A stretch of 64,000 nt of DNA. Origin: Bimuria novae-zelandiae CBS 107.79. Lineage: Eukaryota; Ascomycota; Dothideomycetes; Pleosporales; Didymosphaeriaceae. Position numbers and translations under genes: made by a program. The notes beneath the pieces are model-generated. The model did no database searches and was not told the origin of the DNA. It was given only the letters and a program-made list of their open reading frames with translations. The stretch lies in assembly GCA_010015655.1 (NCBI GenBank), contig ML976715.1:158115-222114 (forward strand), written 5' to 3'. This document shows, piece by piece, positions 57,729 to 64,000 of the stretch. Position 1 is the stretch's first letter; every line of letters begins with the position of its first letter.

Positions 57729-60066
57729 GTCAACCGCCCGTATCTCGCTTTGCCTGTTTCAAATCAAAATGATTGGACGGATTTTCGTATCAATACTAAC
57801 AGAATTTCGACGGGTTCGTCAGGTGGAGGCAGTGTCTTTACCACAAGACACCGCTGCCGCCATGCACCACCGAAGATTTCACGGCATCTCCGATCGGGTG
57901 GTACTACATTGATGCTGCCGTGTTGGCAGAAGCAACCCGGATGTGGGCATAGGGAAGAAAAGCGCCGGTGAGCGCGAGTCTGTCTTTGTTCCATGCACTC
58001 TTCCTCTCTTCCCATGGCTCCTCATATTCTCAGCTTCATCACATGGTCTTCCTTGTTCCGAGGTTCAGCTGCTTTCTGAGTTATCCCTTCCCTGTTACGG
58101 CCACAGCTGCATTGCAACGACGAATCTTGGCCTCTCTACGCGTCTATTGCTTTTACCTGTCTTTCTGTTCTTCACCTGCTATGCATCTCCAAATATGCTG
58201 CTGCTGCCGCCGCCTCCGTAAAGTTGTTTTTCCTTCCGTTCAATTGATCATGGGGCTGCTATGTGATCACTCTGATATGTCTCTGAATCTGTACACTCAG
58301 TCGGTGTAGACGTTCGGGCGTTGTATCGTGAATCTTGTGGTAACACGGTCTTCGGGAGAAAGTTTGAATTCATAATTCCAACATGGCTGGTCCGCAAATT
58401 GCGCTCGGGACGCGTGGTTCGAGGTTGGCTGTGGACGGCAAGTCGCTGGGGCGTGCCTTCCTTCAGTGCGTGACGGCTCCCTTCCCCCAACAACCAAATC
58501 GGCTCAACGGTGGAGTCTCCCCCACCTCGTGCCCCGCATCTCACCAAATTACGCATAGCTGTTCCGTTACAACGAGATTACGAAGCTCTGCTACTATCAT
58601 CAATAGTTCGCGTCCACTATGGAAACGCGCGAGGCGGTATCCCTCGCAGCCAAGATCCCGCACGATGGATTGATGCCTCCTCCATCACAGCTCGCGCGAA
58701 GGTCAACGCTTGCGAGAGCGTCTTCTGTGCAGAGCGCGGCTCATGCAGGGAAGAAGGATGAACCACTGGTCCGATCTGCTTCACTACCAGCAATTTCAAC
58801 AATGAAAATCTACTCCCCATCACTGCGGTACTGGGCATTCCTATCATATCCACCCGCTATCCCTGGCGGCCTCACTTTGATCAGTATCACTTGTCAGATT
58901 ACGGAAAACCGTCTACAAAGCAATGCTATTTTGACTATTCAGTCACGTACCGAGACCTATCTCAAGTCGGATTCAAGGTATCCTCCAGAGAACGACACGT
59001 TCTGCAATCTCTCTGAAGCGAAGCAATTCTATGCCGGTTCCACGATTCTCGTCCGACAAGACAAGGCACCGATAACAGCGTTGCAAGTCGACGCCCTTTG
59101 GAGGTTCAACAAGTTCATCTTAGAACCACGCATGTCCAACAATTTGCAACTGGAAGTTGACTATGCCAACGTCGAAGAGCCACCAATGACGACTTCACCC
59201 TGTTTTTCGAGCACGGTCTAGCATTCAAGGATTCAGAACAGGAGCGGAAGCACCCACTCCCTTCGCAAGCAATAAACACCACAGGAGCCTCAAGACTACG
59301 CAGTCGATGTGGAAGAGGGTCAACTACGACAGGAATAGCGACGGCAAAGCTTCTGAACACAGTGATGCGTGAGGAACGGGGGTCATGCTGGCCTGCACGA
59401 TACCCATCCTCGTTTCCATGCAGGCTGTGCGCCATTCGTACCTAGTGGTGAAGGCACAGAGTCGTTGCGTACCACCTCTGGTCACTTGGCGATGAGGCGC
59501 AGCCGTTACGCCCAGCGCGATTGAATTTACACAAGCTTTCACGATGGACCCAATGCACCAGTGGATTCGGGCCAGCTGCGGATTCGGGTAAGCGGATCTC
59601 CGTGGTCCAAATGCGGCTTAGAATATTTCTCCGCGTCGCGCTAATTGGCCCCCACTCAGTCTCCAGGCTTGGTGGCAATGGTGAACACCGCAAGTTTGAA
59701 GTTTCCGATGTAGCAGGTATTATCTACGACACATATGATATGGACGATAATCTTTTGTAATCGGAGTCCAGTCGTTCAGTGTGCCGAATATTTCGGGCTA
59801 TTTTTGATCATTGTGGCACAACGAATCTTACGCCAACAACCTCATCTCTCCGTATTAGGGTGCTGACTCGTCCGTGCACCTTCGCCTCGGTGATCCCCTA
59901 TTCTCGGATACCCCGGCGGGCGAAACGTTTCGTTTGCTACATAAAACCTCCAGTTTGTCGCACTCTGTGCGAAATGTTCTCTCCTCCCTCTTCATCTGCT
60001 CGAAAGTCGCCAGGCGACACAACAATGCACCGACCGCCGTACATTCCTTACGCTCGATAGAATATT
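57729..60066. other. 2.3-kb stretch without a supported gene
   Basis: Several open frames on the plus strand (58383-58673, 58510-58761, 58619-59221, 59521-59760) overlap in different frames, and none shows a domain or a splice-consistent continuation. A decayed gene spread over frames in 58500-59000 is possible (blocks FNNENLLPITAVLGIPIIS and YSVTYRDLSQVGF). I could not establish a model. Confidence 0.45.
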
Positions 60067-61377
60067 ATGCTCCCGCGCATCGGCCTGCTTCGATGGCGCT
60101 CTCCAAAGTTTCAGATCGCTTGCGCGATTGCCCTCGGCCTGTTACTTGAAGTACTCTTTCACCAGTTCTACTATTATGTTCCGCGACCGTACGAGGACCT
60201 GGATCCGGTATTCCAGGTAGGATGCAGAGAACCGAATACGACCGCGCCGCGCGAAAACGCCGCGATCATCATGCTCGCGCGAAACGAGGACCTCGGCTCG
60301 GCCATCTCGTCGCTGCAATCGCTTGAGGACCACTTCAACCGCTGGTTCCACTACACCGTCATCTTCATGAACGACGAGCCCTTCAGCGCCGAGTTTCAGG
60401 ACGGCGTCAGCAAAGTCGTCAGCGGCGAGACGAAGTTCGAAGTCATCGGCAAAGACCTCTTCGGCTACCCGTCGTGGATGGACGAAGCCACGGGCAGAGA
60501 ACTGGTCAAAGCAAACGGAGACCTGGGCGTGCACAAGGGCAGCATGGAGAGCTACCACCACATGTGCCGCTTCTACTCGGGCAAATTCTACGACGTCCCG
60601 GCGCTGAAGGGATATAGGTACTATTGGCGCGTCGAGCCACACGTCCAGTTCTCGTGCGCCGTTACGTACGACCCGTTCCGCCTCATGCGCGAGAAGAAGA
60701 AGAAATACGGATACACGATTGCGCTGTGGGAGCTGGACAATACTGTGCCGGACCTCTTCCGAGTGGTCAGCGAGTTCAAAGCGGCCAGGCGCATTCGCGA
60801 TACATCGTTGTGGAAAGCATTCATAAGGCCGAGCTGGATGCCGTGGGGACTGCGGTGGCTGAAGGCTGGCCAGTCGCTGCACGATGCCAAGGGCGATAGC
60901 TGGAACTTGTGCCATTTCTGGTCGAACTTTGAGATTGGCGATTTGGACTTCTTCCGCTCGCAGGAGCACCGCGACTTCTTCGAGTATCTGGATAGCCGTG
61001 GCGGGTTCTACGCTGAGCGCTGGGGCGACGCGTCGGTGCATGCTTTCGCTGCAGCCCTCCTCCTCAAGCCGGAGGAGCTCCATCATTTCGAGGATTTCGG
61101 TTACTACCACGATCCATGGGTTGTGGCGCCAGCGAATGCGTTGGGAAAGCAGCTGGAGAATAGTGAGGTACTGGGTCCGTTGGGCGAGCATGTCGTGGAA
61201 GGTGAAGAGGGTGGAACGGGTTGCAGATGCGAGAGGAAGCAAGTGAGGAATTTCCAGAATTATTGTATCAATAAGGTGCAGAAGTCGACGAGGCCGACGG
61301 CGTGGCCGAACAAGATGTGGGTGGAGAAGAAGAAGGAAGAACAGGTGGCGGTCTCTGGAGAGAAATCAGAAGGATAA
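60067..61377 (+). CDS. Golgi alpha-1,2-mannosyltransferase, KRE2/MNT1/KTR family (GT15)
   Basis: Transfers mannose from GDP-mannose to N- and O-linked mannans in the Golgi (known for the family). The single exon gives 436 residues. A type II topology is evident: short basic N terminus, one membrane helix at ~17-33, then the lumenal domain. Diagnostic GT15 blocks are RENAAIIMLARNEDL (62-76) with DHFNRWFHYTVIFMNDEPF (88-106), SMESYHHMCRFYSG (159-172), YWRVEP (186-191) with the putative catalytic Glu190, LCHFWSNFEIGDLDFFRS (281-298) and GGFYAERWGDASVHAFA (312-328). The length is usual for the family. The C terminus is Lys/Glu-rich. The long minus-strand frame opposite is a shadow. It is intact although transposons lie 2.3 kb upstream. 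Confidence 0.96.
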   Translation: MLPRIGLLRWRSPKFQIACAIALGLLLEVLFHQFYYYVPRPYEDLDPVFQVGCREPNTTAPRENAAIIMLARNEDLGSAISSLQSLEDHFNRWFHYTVIFMNDEPFSAEFQDGVSKVVSGETKFEVIGKDLFGYPSWMDEATGRELVKANGDLGVHKGSMESYHHMCRFYSGKFYDVPALKGYRYYWRVEPHVQFSCAVTYDPFRLMREKKKKYGYTIALWELDNTVPDLFRVVSEFKAARRIRDTSLWKAFIRPSWMPWGLRWLKAGQSLHDAKGDSWNLCHFWSNFEIGDLDFFRSQEHRDFFEYLDSRGGFYAERWGDASVHAFAAALLLKPEELHHFEDFGYYHDPWVVAPANALGKQLENSEVLGPLGEHVVEGEEGGTGCRCERKQVRNFQNYCINKVQKSTRPTAWPNKMWVEKKKEEQVAVSGEKSEG

Positions 61378-61634
61378 AGGCCACGCGATTGAAGTGTTGG
61401 AAATGTTCATTATGCAAGATGCCCACTGGACGTGTTTATCACAACCGTCAAATCTATCCATAAATGCCATGCCGCGTTACAATTGCCATCTGCCATCATA
61501 GCCCGGGTACCCTCGGCAGTCAGCACAAACCCCGATCCAGCTCACAATTCCGTTCTCAAGGGATAATATGTGTCAAAAAAAACCGCCTACAACGCCTGCC
61601 CATTGTACCAGCCAAAGAACTTGCCGACGCGAGT

Positions 61635-62546
61635 CTACAACATCACAGTAACCTCCTGTCCCTGTCCCTCGAACGACTCACGCAGCCACTTGCCAAAATC
61701 CCGCAACATCACCAGCTGATCGCCTCCCTCAACGACCATCGTCCGGTGCTGAATGCCGCCAATATATACGTGCTTCAAAGACTTGCAGCCCAACATTGGG
61801 CGAAGCTTGAAATGGTCGAGGAAAGCGCCCAGCGACACCGGCACACGAGCTCCATTGGAACCAGAAACGTTGATGCGCAGCGCGTGGAAGGTGAGGCCGA
61901 CGCGCTCCAGCTTGCCACATTGTAGCATCAGATCCACATCCGGATTGGTTGCCGCGAGAGTCGGTCCGTATGAGTTGTACCAGTGGATGTGCGGGAAATT
62001 GAGGTCTTTCACCGCGTTCAACCCCTCGTTTACCGGGAAGCCGACGAGGAACTTCCCCATCCACGGCGCAATCTTAACGCGCATATCGCGATCATACTTA
62101 AGCGTAATCTGCTTAGTGCTCTTCAACATGCGGACCGCGACCTCTCCGCGCATCTGTTCACTCGTAAACGCGAGGTCAGGCAACCACTTCGGGAAGACGA
62201 CATCCGGGAGGTGAGCCTCGTTGGGCTTGTCGTAGACGATGAGCTCGTCAGGCCAGTTCCGCACGCAGCACGGGTTGAGAAAGTTGTCGTAGTGGAGCTC
62301 CTTGCCGATGGTGCCGGCGGCGACTTAGCCGTGGAGGTAGAAGTCGATGATCAGCTCGCGGAGTTCGGGCGGAAACTTTGTGAAGGCAATGGCTACGGCG
62401 GGGACGGCGAATTTGGAGTTGGGCAAGTGGTCGAGGGCTGAGTCGATGTTGTGGAGGCGGAGGAGCTCCATGTGCTTGGCTAAGGAGACGAGGAATTCGG
62501 CGCGCTTGACGACCTGGGAGATTTCGGTCGTGTTGTTGGACGACAT
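61635..62546 (-). pseudogene. 2EXR/F-box-like family gene with a single in-frame stop
   Basis: ATG 62546-62544 (MSSNNTTEISQVVKRAEFLV) to TAG 61637-61635 is one frame of 304 codons, interrupted only by TAA at 62327-62325 (codon 74), just after KFPPELRELIIDFYLHG. The rest reads as a normal globular protein (DMRVKIAPWMGKFLVGFPV, GAFLDHFKLRPMLGCKSLKH). The truncated relative at 63618-63881 has a Glu at the corresponding position, so GAA to TAA or CAA to TAA are candidates. A TATA-like box (TATATATA) stands at ~62772-62780, about 230 bp upstream. Sequencing error or stop readthrough remain possible. Confidence 0.7.
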
Positions 62547-63617
62547 GACGGAGACGGTTGTATGACGAGAATATATAATATTTGGCGAGTCGGCTAAGGG
62601 AGGTCGAACGATATATCGAGCACAGCGTAGAGGGGTGATGCTCAAGTCGCTGAGACGATCGTAGAAGCGGGCTGGAGGCGTCGATGTGTCTGTCGAGAAA
62701 AATGCAGCTGGGTGACGGAGACGTTGAGGCACTGTGTGTGTCGAGAGAAGTTGGATCTGGGGAGGGCGTGGTGTATATATAGCGGCTGGGGCGAGTGGGC
62801 GCTGAGCTAGGACCCGCCAAGGTGAATACACGTGAGGGTCACTAACCGAAGCAGCAGTGTGAGGATAGGGCCCCAGTGCGAGGCCAGACACGTACGGGCA
62901 GCATTATATTCACCGTGCGCGGGCACGGAGTTGAACGGGCGCAGTGTGCGCCCAATCTCGTGGTTGAGCATGTCAACACTTGCCTGGTTCGTCGAGGCCC
63001 GACGAGACCGGCTCTATATAAACGGCTCAGCAAATAACGAAAGGTTTTCACTTGTCTGGGGCAAAGTTTCCCTTGGGATTACCACCACAAAGATTGCAAA
63101 TGTTCCAAACAATTAAGTAGCAAAGCCAGTTGAAGGTTTTCAATGATAAGAATCACGCCTGGATTTCCTTCCAGGGGTGTTCACGCAGTGAGGGAACTCA
63201 GTTACAGTTGAAGGTTTACTCCTTTCATCGGGGCACTGACAGACTTTGAAGAATTGCATGGGCTTTGTCACTGTTATTAAGGAAATGTTCGTAGACTGCG
63301 AGGACTCATCACAAGGTGTTTTCAACTATCCGACATCACTAAAAGACTTAAACGTTTCAAAACGTAAGCGTTGAGTTGGCACTTGTCATGTGCTCTCAAC
63401 ATTATTTGTAAGCTCCGATTTATCTACCGTTCGTTTTGCACTGTACTAGGAATGGCATTAAAACTATCTTTTTACTATATATTACATTTGCCTTATAAAG
63501 CTGGTTTATAATTAGTCCTCTATACTATAGGGTTATTGTAGGTTAATATAAAGTGGGTTAAGAGAAGAGAATAGCTACACAAGGGCGATAAAGTGACAGA
63601 AGGATCATTCCCGATAT
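62547..63617. other. Upstream and intergenic sequence, no further gene
   Basis: Includes the TATA-like box for the gene at 61635-62546 and a second TATATAA-type motif at ~63014-63020 on the plus strand without a matching reading frame. An AT-rich stretch at about 63440-63600 resembles RIP-affected sequence. Confidence 0.4.
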
Positions 63618-63881
63618 TCATTGGATAGCGTTCGTCAGTGTACCGGCGTTCAGCTCGGAGAGGAGATATTGCTCGATAACCATGGCACGCATCTCGACCG
63701 GCAGTCGAGAGAAGTCGAAGCACTGGGCTGGGATCCGATACTTCATGTTGCAGTGATGAGTCGCGGCGTCGACGAGGCTTCCCAGACCTTCAAGTTCGGT
63801 CATGTGATCGCCTAGCGAGATGACGAAGTTGGCGCAAGCGAGCTGAAGATCTTGCTCGCGGCGTTCCGAAGAGTTCGACAT
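63618..63881 (-). pseudogene. Truncated 2EXR/F-box-like family member
   Basis: ATG 63881-63879 (MSNSSERREQDLQ) gives 87 residues to TGA 63620-63618. FVISLGDHMTELEGL aligns with FLVSLAKHMELLRLH of the gene at 61635-62546. FSRLPVEMRAMVIEQYL aligns with its FPPELRELIIDFYL motif and NAGTLTNAI with AAGTIGKEL. Homology then stops abruptly at an AT-rich segment, so the C-terminal two thirds are missing. A frame extension upstream of this ATG (to 63992) is open but probably not coding. Confidence 0.55.
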
Positions 63882-64000
63882 GGTCTCAAGTGCCGGCTTT
63901 AAGATGTCGAACGCTGGAATCGACTTGTGAATAGGATGAGCGGCTGGGAGTGGATTCGGGTCAGGTAGCCTGAGGCATGTAGATAGAGACAATCTCCAGT

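Noticed and set aside
58383..58673. Frame starting IALGTRGSRLA, reminiscent of the start of porphobilinogen deaminase
   Set aside because: Only the short GTRGS-like stretch matches; the following sequence has none of the deaminase blocks, so it is treated as chance.
60142..61242. A 366-codon minus-strand open frame opposite the mannosyltransferase
   Set aside because: The plus strand carries all GT15 motifs. The opposite frame has no domain and is a codon-bias shadow.
1..64000. CRISPR arrays, bacterial operons or ribosome-binding sites
   Set aside because: Introns, chromodomain retrotransposons and RIP show a fungal nuclear genome. No regularly spaced short repeats of CRISPR type are present.
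1..64000. tRNA or rRNA genes
   Set aside because: I looked for GGTTCGAATCC-like arms and rRNA-like conserved blocks and found none with a supporting fold.

Overview
The window is a repeat-rich piece of a filamentous ascomycete genome (Pezizomycotina, probably Dothideomycetes; the class is inference). Spliced genes have short GT-AG introns of 40-97 bp. It holds a fungal NLR, CFEM-like and GPI-anchored secreted proteins and a GT15 mannosyltransferase. Long AT-rich tracts carry reading frames broken only by TAA/TAG, as expected from repeat-induced point mutation (RIP). About half of the 64 kb is transposon sequence.

Layout. 1-3910: three Fot1/pogo-type DNA transposons nested or abutted. 3913-12265: gene island with a seven-exon NLR (lipase-like, NB-ARC, 11 TPRs) and a two-exon membrane protein gene enclosed by a ~97-bp inverted repeat. 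12618-14962: a Crypton-type tyrosine recombinase with RIP confined to its middle. 15075-27280: a block without live genes, made of a Ty3/gypsy relic (minus strand) interrupted by a complete Ty1/copia element (AATAG duplication), two short unmutated insertions and a LINE fragment. 27350-36395: small genes, several of them broken members of F-box/2EXR-like families, plus a CFEM-like and a GPI-anchored secreted protein. 36496-39601: a hAT element with a perfect 8-bp duplication. 40133-51206: a Fot1-like element split by a complete chromodomain Ty3/gypsy element (TATAG duplication) and by a second pogo-like transposon. 51961-55386: small Cys-rich, membrane and hypothetical proteins. 55600-57726: a Fot1-like element of exactly the same length (2127 bp) as the one at 1784-3910. 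57729-63992: a GT15 mannosyltransferase and two damaged F-box/2EXR-like genes.

Overall. No operon-like or pathway cluster is visible. The organisation is that of an accessory, possibly subtelomeric compartment: single-copy islands with self/non-self recognition and surface-protein genes between RIP-inactivated transposons, with two transposons sitting 100-215 bp upstream of host genes. All exon boundaries were read by eye from splice signals and frame continuity and are not supported by transcripts.
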